Source of the DNA: Mesostigma viride
Taxonomy: Eukaryota; Streptophyta; Mesostigmatophyceae; Mesostigmatales; Mesostigmataceae
DNA length: 64,000 nucleotides
Reading direction: 5' to 3'
NCBI GenBank assembly: GCA_009746045.1
Contig: RPFO01000256.1
Location: 1,927,829 to 1,991,828, forward strand
Shown here in pieces: positions 1-10,444 of the stretch. Under the pieces are notes generated by a model. The model was not told the origin of the DNA. It searched no databases and saw only the letters and a program-made list of their open reading frames with translations. The first letter of the stretch is position 1, and the number at the start of each line of letters is the position of its first letter. The translations under genes and the position numbers were made by a program.

Positions 1-91
1 GCCATAGCGGCCAGCCGACCTTGCCAGCAAATGCTGGGATCAAGTTGCGAAGCTGAAAAGAGGCCTCCCTACGTCCCCTACACCACTCTAA

Positions 92-210
92 GTACTGACT
101 ATCATTCACATTGCGCCACGCAGGCCTGCCGGCTGGCGCAGGTACAAGGTGTACTGACTGCCAATCACAGTTGCGCCACGCCTGGCGGCTGGCGCAGGTA
201 ACAAGGTCTA
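92..210. repeat. 59-bp imperfect tandem repeat, 2 copies
   Basis: Two adjacent units start with GTACTGACT at 92 and 151 and share TTGCGCCACGC and GGCTGGCGCAGGTA. No coding potential is seen in 1-388. Confidence 0.7.
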
Positions 211-388
211 GTGACGTACGTTAGAAGCTACCTAGGCCTGCACTCCGGAACCACACTCAGCCTAGGCACAAAAAGGGCCGGCCGGTGCAGTACCCTCGTG
301 ACAAGCGCTAGTCTTACGCTACCTACGGCAGGTCGGTCCCCTTTGAGCCCGTCCACGCGTCATATATAAAATGAGCGAAGCTCAGCAA

Positions 389-862
389 ATACGAATCTTT
401 AAACGGTATAGAAATCTCACTCTGTGCCGTTTGCTGCTATGCCAACATAATGAATAAAAATTTAATATAACAAGTCTTCAAAGCAATGCACTGTGTATCG
501 TGTCAAATTTTGTTTACAGTGCCACCGCGTCGAAACAGCCTCGTGCAACAACGTATCGTACGATGTGGCATCTCGTCAACCTCGTGCATCCATCATACAG
601 CGGCGAACCACTCGTAAGTCAAAAACTCGTGTATTTCAAAATGTGCGCACTTGCCTATGGCCACCATCCAACTAGCCCACTGCGGGCATGCCTACAATAT
701 GAACGCCGAGAAGAACACCGGTAACCTGCCCGGGCCCTCTGAGGCCAGGAAGGCCAATGCTAACGTAGCGGCTACGTCCGAGGGGCTCAGGATGGGCACT
801 GCTAAAACCGGTGTATCCAAGAGGGGCTCATCCCAGGGGACGGCTGTGAAGCCCGATCCGCC
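389..862 (+). repeat. left arm of 474-bp inverted repeat
   Basis: This stretch is the reverse complement of 11202-11675 with only a few mismatches (position p pairs with 12064-p). Homology starts at ATACGAATCTTT and stops abruptly at GATCCGCCG. The two arms enclose about 10.3 kb holding a split LINE and a DIRS-like element. No target-site duplication is evident at the outer ends. It could be a foldback-type element or an inverted duplication. Confidence 0.85.
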
Positions 863-903
863 GACTTTGGTCAAACAGAAAAAAATATATATATATATAT
901 ATA

Positions 904-1009
904 TTTGGTTTGAGTGATTTCACTCTGCTGTAAGTAATTATATTTTTAATATATATATATATATTAAAAATATAATTACTTACAGCAGAGTGAAATCACT
1001 CAAACCAAA
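904..1009. repeat. perfect 106-bp palindrome
   Basis: Two 53-bp arms with no spacer are centred on an AT run near 956/957. The outer ends read TTTGGTTTGAGTGA and its complement. It is preceded by an (AT)n tract at about 884-903. It could extrude as a cruciform, or be a short foldback MITE. Confidence 0.9.
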
Positions 1010-2219
1010 GCAAACGCCCAGCTATAAACCTATATACAGAGCCATGTCAAAGCTCTATACTACGATAAGACCAATGGAAACGCCTAACGGGAGGAACCTA
1101 ATAGCCCTGCTGCACCGCAAAATCAGCCCGCGTACGGCGGAGCATGATGTCAGCCATGGCCCGAGTCAGCGCCACCGACAAGCGCTGACGCCAATATGAC
1201 CACAACACCTTGAAATGGCCTTTTTTTTACATAAATTCTGGCCCATGGCAAGTTTATGGTTGGATTGACCTAGGATTGGATCCCACGACTCCCCGGGATG
1301 TGTCTGGCTAGTGGTGTAGTAGTTGAGTCAAAATGTTAAGTTTACGTGGTATTCCCTGCTTAAGTTAACTCCAGATCCAAGGCCAAAACTGGCCACCTAA
1401 ACCACTTGCACTTGCATAGCAACAATAATTGATATCAGATTATGCTGTAACTTTGCAAGGGTGACGAATACGAGTTGTTCTGACCTTGTACAAAGTTCTA
1501 GGGCATTCGGAGCCCTATTTAGTGACAAATGCTAGCAAAATAGTGCTAGCATTTGTCGTAAATGGCAATTTTTAATTAATATTAAATCCAAATAATGTCA
1601 GAATGACACCCAAACCTATTGTCATCATGCCAACACCTGACACAGGGTCCCCACAATTCATGTGCAAAAATTCAGATCATACGGAGCCCAAAATGGTGAC
1701 ATTTGCCTGCATTTGTCACCATTTTGGCTCTTTTTTATCACAATTTTAACAACACTAACCACCAAGACACTCCCCAAGCTAGGGCACATCATGTTAATTC
1801 TTTGCAGGCAACTCAAGAATGACTAGTACAAACAGCGTGCAAAACCTTGGGGCATGTGAATGCCTGAGTGGTGACCATAGCTAGCAGAATGTATAATGTA
1901 AGGTAGACATTGCCAGTATGCCACATTGCTGTGATGCGCAGTGCACGTCCATATATACCCCATAACACCATACCTTTAAACTACTTGGCACATTGCAAAA
2001 TGGGAAGGAAAGGTGGACAATACATGCCACGTCACTAGAACACAGCCATTTGGTTGCTACCAACACGCACCGTGCGTGATATATAGGTGTAATACATGTC
2101 AAGAACATGCCGAGCGAACATCAAGGTGAAGTGACACCCAGCCGCTGGCACATGTCACCTGGCATCCACGTATGCTCACGTGATATGGAATTGGCATATC
2201 CCATGTCTCCATCTCTTGT
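1010..2219. other. non-coding region with two hairpins
   Basis: No convincing gene is seen. Two inverted repeats stand out: 1524-1557 (14-bp arms GACAAATGCTAGCA) and 1685-1730 (arms around CCAAAATGGTGACA). Both are preceded by GAGCCC and both contain GACAAATG or its complement, so they may be decayed copies of one small element. Confidence 0.55.
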
Positions 2220-3450
2220 GCTTTGTGGGCACCGAGCCACCCATGCAGTAACCCACCCATGCAGCCACCTGGTCACCCACCCAATGAACTGCTTACACTC
2301 TTGCGCGCCCGTGCACCCAGCCACCCACACGTCCACCCACCTAGTGACCAAAGCCAGCCAGCCAGCCGTGCACGTGCTAACCCACCTTATTATATAACCA
2401 CGCATGCACCTAGGCACCCAACCAGCTTAACCAACCCACTTGGACATTCACCCACCCAGCAAGGCACCTGCGCTTGCGACCCACACACCTATAATAGGTA
2501 ATAAGGAAGCACTCACCCATCCAATGAGCCAACCACCCAACCACCCAACCACCTAAACACCCAGCCAGCATGCCCCATATGCACCATCCGGCCACCCACC
2601 CTTGACCCACCCACCCACCCACCCACTCAACCACTCAGTGCCCCCCCACCCTTATACCCACTGACCCACCCACACATGCACTTTCTCAGCCAGCCACCCC
2701 CCACCTCACCCCCAACCTGCACAGCCCTTCACCAGCGATATCAGGTAAGTCGGTCCCAACCATAAACCCACCCACGCATCCATATCTGTGCGCCCACCCG
2801 CCCATCTACCCGTCCCTTCGCCCACCGACCCACACCTAGTCATCTACACATCCACCAGCCACCAACCACCAATGGCCCATCCACCAACCCACCCACCCAC
2901 ACGCATCCCTAACCACCCAACCACTAACCCACCATCCTCAAACCCATGCAATTGTTTCACTCACACATCTAACTACCCACCCACTTAGGAGTCTCCAAAG
3001 CCTATCATCACGCAGACACCTGGCCATCTGCCTACAACCGATCACCCTAACACTCGTCTACCCATCATGACCAGCCACCCATCCACCCACCCTCTCCACC
3101 TGCCTGTGCTCCCAGCTACTCGGCCAGCCATTTACCAAGGCATCCACCTTTCAGCCAGCCACCTGCCATTGAACCCACCCATGTCTAGGAATCCCTTGAA
3201 GCATCTACAGCCTAAGCCTCCCACCCAAGACTTCCAGGGCAACTGAACAACCAACCAACCAATCAACCAGCTACACAACTACCTAACCACCTAACCACTC
3301 AACAACCCGATCACCAAACCACCTAACCACCCAACACCCAAACCAGCCAGGCATGTGCCCGCCCACTTGCCCTCGCACGCCCGCACCATCAGGTCCCTCC
3401 ATACACGCCCCGTTCACCTAGCCAGCCACACACCTAGCCAGCCACCTGCC
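2220..3450. repeat. CCACC/CAACC-rich low-complexity tract
   Basis: About 1.2 kb of irregular CCACCCA, CCAACC and CAGCCAGCC words with strong strand asymmetry (C-rich top, G-rich bottom). Open frames across it are Pro/Thr/His- or Gly/Trp-rich artefacts of composition. There is no fixed period, so it looks like a degenerate simple-sequence expansion. Confidence 0.8.
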
Positions 3451-4629
3451 CAACTCACGCATGAAGTCAACGTTAGCCATGCATGGCCTCACGTTGCATC
3501 ACTTGCATTGCATGGGTAGTTTGCATGAGGCAGCTTCCATCTCGTTGTCAGCAACTGAAAAGGCTCTTTCTTTACTTTAATGAATGAGCAACAACGTTGG
3601 AAACGTTATCCTATCCCTCTTTAAAACAGTCTTTAAATCAGAAAGACGAGGGCAAATATCTGGACAAGGTGGCAATAACCACTGCAAAATGCACTTGAGA
3701 ACGTCTTATTAATCCAGCTCTCTACCCTTTGAGAAGCTGCCTTGCGTTAGCAGCGATCCTGGGCCCTCTAGCTCGCTCACCTCGCTTAATCTGCGCTTCT
3801 TTATGGCTGCCGGGAGATGCGAAGCTTGAACCCAGCGTGTCGTGGCGAGGTCCTCTGCCCGGCCCATCACACCTCGAAACCGCATGCCGACTAATTAAAA
3901 ACGATGCCCCCCTTTGCCTTTTGTATCGGGCGTCAAAAGAACGATAAACTCGCTTGGAAAACACTGTCGCAAAGAGCTTTCTACAGGCATTATAAGCAAT
4001 TTTCGCAGTTTTTACCGCACTTATTGCACAGCCGGGAGACCATTAGGGACCTTTGCGCGGAATCTCGTGCACGCCATATGTCCTGCTGGCTTATTGCCGC
4101 AGGCTGGCAGTATAGGAAGGTCGGGCATAGCCTAAAGAGGTAATTATCTGACGATAAAGATATGCATTGCATGACGCAAGAAACAGACGGATTTCGCACC
4201 CCCCAGTTTATTCACGCAAATGCCGGAAAATTAAAAGCGAAACTCAAAAAACGAAAACACTAACCTCTTCGGGAATATTATAACGAACAAGCTGAGCTAT
4301 CGTGCCGGGTTTTTCGTTTCCTCCCGTATCCAAGACCGTGAGACACGTACCACCGAGAAATCTGGATTTCGCGAAAAAAATTGTGCGCTGCAAAAAAAAT
4401 ATTTGTCCCGCTCAATGCCCTCGTCGCAATCACAGCGCATATCATTCCAAACTTATTCCATGGATTAATCGTGATATAAGCTTCGTTTTGACACCTCAGG
4501 CGGCTGAAATGACGCAGGTTTCAGAACGCTAGCTGATGCTCGACCGCCATGGGTGTTTTCGTCGTTTTCGTCTCACGCGGCGCGGGAAAAATCTAGATCT
4601 CGGACGAAATCCGGACAATAATTTATGTC
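3451..4629. other. no recognisable gene
   Basis: Short open frames (up to about 90 codons) are present but none has a recognisable motif. It lies just 3' of the LINE remnant on the minus strand and may include its 3' untranslated part. Confidence 0.4.
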
Positions 4630-5097
4630 AAAATTTGGCGGGTTCGCGGTGTTGTGACGTCCAGGTCCGCGCCGACCATGGGGCCCGCTGGCCCTCCAGG
4701 TCCAGCCGGTCCTCCCGGAGCCGGCAACACTCCTTGAAGAAGGCGGAGGTCAGGGGCCCCATGGCCCCAAACTCCTCCAGGACAAAGGGCACCACACGAT
4801 GGTGCCCGACGTCGCCGTAGGCCAGGAGCTTGGCCCGCTCCGCCCGGTCCGCCGTGTAACCTGCCGTGAGGGAGGCCCCAGCCACGTGGCAAAGAGCCAA
4901 GGGCCGCGCCACCGAAACGTCAATAAGCAGATGCCGGCCACCCCCCTCAAAGTCCAGCACCACGATGTCAGGCCGGTGGTTGGGGGAATAGAAGGCAGCG
5001 CCATCCGCATCCTCGGACCGGATGTTCGCGTGGGGGAAGACCGACCGAATCATGGCGAGCACCACCGTCAGGAGGACAGTGTGCAAATACAAATACC
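4630..5097 (-). pseudogene. LINE ORF 3' part: restriction-like endonuclease region
   Basis: The reading frame contains NHRPDIVVLDF followed by HLLIDVSV, giving an RPD-X15-D arrangement like the PD-(D/E)xK restriction-like endonuclease found C-terminally in R2- and Dualen/RandI-type LINEs. It follows, on the minus strand, the zinc-knuckle part at 10445-11201; the two halves are separated by the DIRS-like element at 5098-10444. No reverse transcriptase core is present, so this is only the 3' end of a LINE ORF. The assignment to a LINE clade is an inference from the motifs. Confidence 0.6.
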
Positions 5098-5188
5098 AAA
5101 CAATAAGTAGAGCACATCGGGAAGTGACCCTCAACTGGCCATCCTTACCCATGGGAACACTTTATGTCCAAAAAGGCTAGCCTTACCC
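5098..5188 (-). repeat. B2 repeat of the DIRS-like element
   Basis: 91 bp matching 5644-5734 with a single mismatch (GTGACCC versus GTGGCCC). It forms the outer 3' end of the element on the minus strand. Confidence 0.9.
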
Positions 5189-5221
5189 CCAAACAGGCAA
5201 CACACAGGGAGGGCGGGTGGG

Positions 5222-5604
5222 AAAACAAAAGAGACCGCCATGAGCTAGGTGAGCAAGCTTTTATCGTGTTTCAAGGCCAACGGCTCTCTACCAACGGCCA
5301 GATCCGGCAACGGCCTCTAAACAGTTTTAGCCGTCAAGTTTTACTTCAGATATTGCTTGTTGCAAACCCGTCCGCAATCACAGATCTGCTAGGAGAACCT
5401 AGACGCAGAAATCCGTCGTCAAGGTACTCAGCACACCGTCAAGGTATGGGCCGCAACAATTAGGCCATATCATCCGTAATACTCGTACACTAGAAGCCTA
5501 ATCAACCTTATTACGATCACATCACCCAGCTCTATTTCACCTAGCATCAGCGGCTCCCCTTCCGTATCACTATAAAGAAACTATGTTCAGAGAACCCCGA
5601 TTCT
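5222..5604 (-). repeat. A2 repeat of the DIRS-like element
   Basis: 383 bp in direct orientation and apparently identical to 10062-10444 (offset 4840). It sits between B1 and B2, as expected for split direct repeats. Confidence 0.92.
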
Positions 5605-5643
5605 ATTAACCGTGGAACTCCAGGGTAACCAGACTCTTTATTA

Positions 5644-5734
5644 AAACAATAAGTAGAGCACATCGGGAAGTGGCCCTCAACTGGCCATCCTTACCCATGG
5701 GAACACTTTATGTCCAAAAAGGCTAGCCTTACCC
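5644..5734 (-). repeat. B1 repeat of the DIRS-like element
   Basis: 91-bp partner of 5098-5188, placed directly after the recombinase ORF on the minus strand. Confidence 0.9.
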
Positions 5735-5810
5735 TTACATCCCTCCCTGGCGACCCAAGCCAGGGGCAAAACAAAAACCGGTGGACGCATAAGACAAGAA
5801 TGAAGGGAAC

Positions 5811-6660
5811 TTAAGAGGAAGGCAGAGAAAAGACGCTCCGCCAAATGCGCGGGGGGCAGGCGGCGATAGCCCGAACCAGGGCGTCAGGAAGGGTGAGGGC
5901 CAAGCTCCGGTGCAATCCCACATAGTGGGCGACAGTTTTGCTGCTGCGCCAGCGACCCCGATGCTGAATATCAGCCATGCTGCGCTGCCGCAAAAAATCA
6001 TAGGTAGCCCCCCCATGCCGCAGCCCGTGAATGGTAAACACCGTGTCGACCCCCAAAGCTTGCGTGGCCTGATGCCAAACCCGGCTGAACTGGGCATAAT
6101 CGTAAGGGAACACCCGCTCCCAGGCCGCCTTGCCACGCATACAAGCCCGCAAGAGGGTCTCAGTCATGACATCCTCGATCACCACAGACTGCACCTCCCC
6201 CTTAGCCGTCTTAGCTGACATCAACAACAAGGCGCCCCGCTGCGAACCCCGCAACCGAACATCAGGCTGCAAGCGCACATGGCCGACCAACAGGTTGAGC
6301 GCCTCCGATACCCGCAGGTATTGTTGGAAAATAACGATGACCATCATAGCCGCACGAGGCTGCCGCTGGAGCACCATAGTACAAGCAAGCGCAAACGCAG
6401 CCTCCCATGGAATGGGGGGGGGGCACGAGGGGGTGCCAACGTGCGCCAGCCAGCCAAAACACTTCGTGCCAAGGCCCAATCCCGCACCTCCCGGGGAAGT
6501 ACAAATTCAGGCCCATAAGCGCATTGACACACAACTGGCGGCTGTAACACCGTGAGTGCGCCCAAGCGACATACTCGCAATAGTATTCCTCTATCGTCAA
6601 GCCGCGCAACAAGCTGCCAACCCGACCCCGCCGGCTCGCCCACCATGCGAAAAAGGACCT
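5811..6660 (-). pseudogene. tyrosine recombinase of DIRS-like element (frame-broken)
   Basis: The 222-codon C-terminal frame (5811-6479) carries the tyrosine recombinase signature: LRVSEAL (Arg56), HGLRHGGAT (His151, Arg154), HRGRW (His173) and the nucleophile in AHYVG (Tyr186). This domain would cut and rejoin the circular cDNA at integration. The N-terminal core-binding half lies upstream in other frames: a KPATLMVYHRGL segment fused to the end of the reverse transcriptase ORF, then a stretch with IEEYY. Two frame changes separate the parts: one near 6650 and one at the ten-G run 6414-6423. The homopolymer break could be replication slippage or a sequencing error. Confidence 0.82.
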
Positions 6661-8504
6661 AAGCCCCGATGGTAAACCATCAAAGTAGCCGGCTTCACCT
6701 TGCCCTCAAGAAGGGTCAAGTAGCTAGCGCCAAGCCGAGGCCCGGGATTGGGATGAACACCCTCGCGAGTCAAATCGCGGACCCACCCGGCCACCGAGGC
6801 AGCCATGGAAAGCCCCCGCGAAGGCCCATCCGCAGGCTGAAGCTCACTTGGCGTCCAGACCCATTGTGAGCGGCTGCCGGTGACCAACGTAAGAGCGCAC
6901 AACCGGCGGCATTGCTTGTTTAACCGGTAAGAAGAGGAACGCCCTTTAGCCAAGCAGCCCAAAGCGGCAGTGGAGTCCACTAACCTCACCACCCGCTTAC
7001 CCCATGTTCCGAGGTTCCGGGCCGAGCGCTCCACCCCCTTCACAGCGGCCCGCACTTCCTTCTCGTTGATGTGCATGGTCGAATCGCGCCAGCGACTCTT
7101 GATCCCTACGCGCCATCGCCCGTGGATGATGGCTTTTTCCGCGGCCTTGGTCAAGGGTCTAGGCCCGGCATACATGGCCTCACCTGGGGTGAGGAGGGTT
7201 GGGTAACCCCGCACCTCCCGGGCCCGAGCTAATTCCGTCACCTCAGCTGGGGCCATCTCAGCGTAGACAACCCCCTGCCCAAAACTAGACGCATCCGAGG
7301 CCACCACCACCGGAGCCAGGGCAGCCCCCCGGTCCACACGGAGCATGGGGGCCAACGCCATGGCACACTCGAGCTCATCGCGCACACCTTGCCACAAAGG
7401 TCGCGTTCGCTGGCCCCACCCCTTGAGGTTGATGAACTTAAAACTCTGCTGCCATATGGACAAGCAAGTGCGGCTGAGCATCTGCAGCCACACCCACCGG
7501 CCCACGACGGCCGCCAGCGCCTCAGCGGTAGCGCGTCCCCTCTCGAGGAGTACACGAGTGTGCGCAACCACAAGGGTGAGCTGCTTAGCTGTCGGCTCCA
7601 ACACCCCATCCCGCCGGTGAACAACACCCAGAGCTTCTAGCTCGTCCTCCCCCTCCGGGCTAGCCATGATCGTCTTGTCCTTGGAGGGCACAAGGTTGTT
7701 AGGCGCGTACCCGTCTTCAATAGCACTCGCGATTAAGCGATTCACCGCCTCGCACGTGCGCCCATTGCTGACCACCAGGTCATCAATAGTGATGGATACC
7801 ATAGGGGCAGGGGGGTCCTCAAGGTCGATTTGCATCTCCCTCGTGCTCTCCTCCTTGTACTCGATGGCTAGGGCGGTTGGGTTACCCCATGCATTCCGAA
7901 GCACGGTCAGCTCCCCTACACTTGTGAGGCGGTTCACCTGCCGTCTAGGATCCAAAGCGCCCGTGGCATAGAGGACCATCTCATGGATGGCTTCCCCTAG
8001 CGCTACAGCGTGGGAGTGCCCCATGGCCAGCACTTTCAGCACTGGCCACACCCTCCTCCGCCGCCCCGGCAGCCCGACATCGGTGGACCACACATCAGGT
8101 AGCCCTTGATAATCCCACCACCACTCCGGCACTTGGATGGTATAGTAATACGAGACCAGATCGCTCTTGGCCGTGTAGCACCGACCCTTGATATAGACCT
8201 CCGAGTATATGCCCAGGTGGGGTAACACCGTCTTAGGGGGGTCCACCCACAGTGCGTTCCCCAACTTCTTATTCACAATGAGCCTTAACTCCCCCACTCC
8301 TTTGGCCACCCCAAAACATCCGTCTACCCACTTTGGCCGCGTCTCTCGGAACTCCACCATCCCCACGTCCGCTGCCCTCCCCATCAACTTGCCCCACTCC
8401 GCCATGGTGCACCCTCGGCTGGGGGCAGGTACATTCCAATACCTCGCACTGGCAGCCACCTCCGGCTTGATGCAGTTGGCTCGCTCGCGTACACCTCTCG
8501 CCAA
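6597..8504 (-). CDS. DIRS-like reverse transcriptase/RNase H
   Basis: Uninterrupted 635-codon frame. The reverse transcriptase part shows RLIVNKKLGN (74-83), AKSDLVSYYY (Asp115) and the catalytic pair in TIDDLVVS (Asp241/242). A DIRS-type RNase H follows with ASDASSFGQG (Asp404), HINEKE (Glu483), RLVDSTAAL (Asp510) and ELQPADGPSRG (Asp559). Residues 582-589 read GVHPNPGP, a 2A-like ribosome-skipping motif placed exactly between RNase H and the start of the recombinase domain (KPATLMVYHRGL). It would make first-strand and second-strand cDNA. Its N terminus may be extended by the overlapping frame at 8384-8884. Confidence 0.88.
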   Translation of the reverse strand: MARGVRERANCIKPEVAASARYWNVPAPSRGCTMAEWGKLMGRAADVGMVEFRETRPKWVDGCFGVAKGVGELRLIVNKKLGNALWVDPPKTVLPHLGIYSEVYIKGRCYTAKSDLVSYYYTIQVPEWWWDYQGLPDVWSTDVGLPGRRRRVWPVLKVLAMGHSHAVALGEAIHEMVLYATGALDPRRQVNRLTSVGELTVLRNAWGNPTALAIEYKEESTREMQIDLEDPPAPMVSITIDDLVVSNGRTCEAVNRLIASAIEDGYAPNNLVPSKDKTIMASPEGEDELEALGVVHRRDGVLEPTAKQLTLVVAHTRVLLERGRATAEALAAVVGRWVWLQMLSRTCLSIWQQSFKFINLKGWGQRTRPLWQGVRDELECAMALAPMLRVDRGAALAPVVVASDASSFGQGVVYAEMAPAEVTELARAREVRGYPTLLTPGEAMYAGPRPLTKAAEKAIIHGRWRVGIKSRWRDSTMHINEKEVRAAVKGVERSARNLGTWGKRVVRLVDSTAALGCLAKGRSSSYRLNKQCRRLCALTLVTGSRSQWVWTPSELQPADGPSRGLSMAASVAGWVRDLTREGVHPNPGPRLGASYLTLLEGKVKPATLMVYHRGLGPFSHGGRAGGVGLAACCAA

Positions 8505-8884
8505 CTAGGTCGTAGCGCCAGCAAATCCAGCAGCTTCGCCTTTCCTGCCACCTCGCGCTTCGGCAGACTCACCCGCTCCGCCACAAGTTGTTCATACTTA
8601 TTACATTTCCCATAGATTAGATCACTTCCTTCTGCGGGGCCTGTCGCAACGCCGGTTACGCGGCGACTGTACCACTCGCAGTGCTTCTTGACCCTTTTCA
8701 GGGCCTCCGCCGTTCCTCTGGAGCACGCGCCTCCAGATTTAGGCGGAGGGTCTGCCCCCCCGTGCCATAGCCAATTCAACCACGTAATCACCTTGTGTTG
8801 TAGAGTGAAGGTCCGGCGGCGGCGAGTTGCACGCTGGCGTCTGCGTGCTGACCTCACTCTCCCCCACGTAGTGCTTAGAGGCAT
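8384..8884 (-). CDS. possible N-terminal extension of the DIRS-like pol
   Basis: From an ATG at 8884 a basic, Arg-rich frame runs toward and overlaps the start of the reverse transcriptase frame. It contains a plausible linker (KRVKKHCEWYSRRV, LPKREVAGK). It lies between the gag stop and the polymerase in a different frame. It could be a separate small ORF, or the start of pol joined by a frameshift. No known domain is recognised. Confidence 0.35.
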   Translation of the reverse strand: MPLSTTWGRVRSARRRQRATRRRRTFTLQHKVITWLNWLWHGGADPPPKSGGACSRGTAEALKRVKKHCEWYSRRVTGVATGPAEGSDLIYGKCNKYEQLVAERVSLPKREVAGKAKLLDLLALRPSWREVYASEPTASSRRWLPVRGIGMYLPPAEGAPWRSGAS

Positions 8885-8931
8885 TGTAGGAAGAGGCAGT
8901 GGGAAGGGGGAGCGGTTTACCCTTTCGGTGT

Positions 8932-9990
8932 TTACTTGGTTTGCTGGGCCTTGCCCAGCTTCTCCATCATCGTGGCGCTTTGCAGGGCCATCTTCATGGC
9001 CGGGTTGCTCACCAAGGAGGCATCTTCCTTGAGAGCAAGGAGGTGGCCAGCCACCTTCCACCCTCCTGACCCCTGGCTCTCCACTAGGAGCATGGCTGCC
9101 ACCACCCTCATGAGATACTCTACCCCAGCCAACTCCCCGGCTGCCGGCCCCAACTCCTTGAAGAGTGTGTCCATGGCCAGGGCGATGTTCATGACCACCT
9201 TCCTGCTTTCCTGGTTCCTCCACCCCCCTTGGCGAGTAGCCATGATCCAACTCTTTATCCCCCCTCCATTGTCGTTGGCATCCTCGAGCACCTCGGGGAG
9301 CACTCTCTCTTGCACCCTCCAATTCACCACTTGTGCTCGAGTGGGCAGCGTCACCCCTTTGGTCTTTTTCGGCTTCCTGGAAGCCCCATCTGCCCCGGCC
9401 AGCGCATCCTTCAATTTCGTCAGGAAATCCTCTTCCTCGGACTCCTCCTCCTCCTCCTCTTCTTTGCCCGCCTGCCCCTGCTTGCCAATAATAGCCGCCA
9501 GCTCCAAGAGCTGCTCCCTCACATCCCCCGCGGCCTTTCCCTTGCTCGGGGCTGGGCTTCCGACTTTTTTCGTCCCCTTTTTCGCCCCTTTCGTGGGCCG
9601 GCGTGGTGGCTGCATCTCCTCTTCGTCCGAGTCCGCCAAGTCCCGGGCGCTTTGGAGGGCTGCCACTAGCGCTTCGTTTGGGTCCGCTGCTGCCAGAATT
9701 TCAGGCCCGTCCACGTGGTCGACCAGCAGTCCAACGACGGACTCCAGCTGGGCCGCAGACCACCGGCTGACAGTAGTTACCCAGTCGGTCCCGAGGACCG
9801 CCTCAAAGGCAGCGCACACTTCAGGCAGGCCCGAGCAAGTGGAGAGCTCCTGATGGAGCCTTTTCTTCTGCGTCGGCCAGCCTAGTCGGCCCTTTCCCGT
9901 CTGTTTAGTAGCTGTCGGCACCTCGGGATTAGCTTTCGGTAATTGCTTCCCAGCACCTGTCGAACCTGGCTTCCGCCCGGGCTTCGGCAT
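8932..9990 (-). CDS. gag-like protein of DIRS-like element
   Basis: 352 codons beginning MPKPGRKPG. It is the first ORF after the A1 repeat, the usual place of gag in DIRS/PAT elements. A basic N terminus and a Lys-rich middle (KGAKKGTKK) are followed by an acidic run (Glu-rich, about residues 175-190) and a predicted helical C-terminal half with AxxLA patterns. No zinc knuckle is seen, which is common in DIRS gags. The function as a particle protein is inferred from position. Confidence 0.7.
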   Translation of the reverse strand: MPKPGRKPGSTGAGKQLPKANPEVPTATKQTGKGRLGWPTQKKRLHQELSTCSGLPEVCAAFEAVLGTDWVTTVSRWSAAQLESVVGLLVDHVDGPEILAAADPNEALVAALQSARDLADSDEEEMQPPRRPTKGAKKGTKKVGSPAPSKGKAAGDVREQLLELAAIIGKQGQAGKEEEEEEESEEEDFLTKLKDALAGADGASRKPKKTKGVTLPTRAQVVNWRVQERVLPEVLEDANDNGGGIKSWIMATRQGGWRNQESRKVVMNIALAMDTLFKELGPAAGELAGVEYLMRVVAAMLLVESQGSGGWKVAGHLLALKEDASLVSNPAMKMALQSATMMEKLGKAQQTK

Positions 9991-10061
9991 CCCAGCCGCT
10001 TTGCAGAAAGGAATTCCGGGCGTCAGCTACGCTGCCCCTGACCCCTGTCGCCGCCTTCGTT

Positions 10062-10444
10062 AAAACAAAAGAGACCGCCATGAGCTAGGTGAGCAAGCTT
10101 TTATCGTGTTTCAAGGCCAACGGCTCTCTACCAACGGCCAGATCCGGCAACGGCCTCTAAACAGTTTTAGCCGTCAAGTTTTACTTCAGATATTGCTTGT
10201 TGCAAACCCGTCCGCAATCACAGATCTGCTAGGAGAACCTAGACGCAGAAATCCGTCGTCAAGGTACTCAGCACACCGTCAAGGTATGGGCCGCAACAAT
10301 TAGGCCATATCATCCGTAATACTCGTACACTAGAAGCCTAATCAACCTTATTACGATCACATCACCCAGCTCTATTTCACCTAGCATCAGCGGCTCCCCT
10401 TCCGTATCACTATAAAGAAACTATGTTCAGAGAACCCCGATTCT
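10062..10444 (-). repeat. A1 repeat of the DIRS-like element
   Basis: 383-bp direct repeat partner of 5222-5604. It begins the element on the minus strand and abuts LINE coding sequence at GATTCTGTTGG. Confidence 0.92.

Larger units (their letters stand above)
5098..10444 (-). mobile_element. DIRS/PAT-like tyrosine recombinase retrotransposon, complete
   Basis: On the minus strand the order is A1 (10444-10062), gag-like ORF, reverse transcriptase/RNase H, tyrosine recombinase, B1 (5734-5644), A2 (5604-5222), B2 (5188-5098). This is the split direct repeat organisation known from PAT, Ngaro and TOC elements of the DIRS order, which integrate through a circular intermediate with a tyrosine recombinase instead of a DDE integrase. 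All parts are present and the A copies appear identical, which suggests recent activity. It lies inside a LINE ORF whose halves flank it. The recombinase frame is broken at a G10 run, so this copy may be inactive unless the break is an assembly error. Confidence 0.88.

Noticed and set aside
2107-2988. Pro/His/Thr-rich ORFs
   Set aside because: Explained by the CCACC/CAACC composition; no motif and both strands are open.
7238-7627. 129-codon minus-strand frame inside the RT ORF
   Set aside because: Shadow frame of the intact DIRS-like polymerase.
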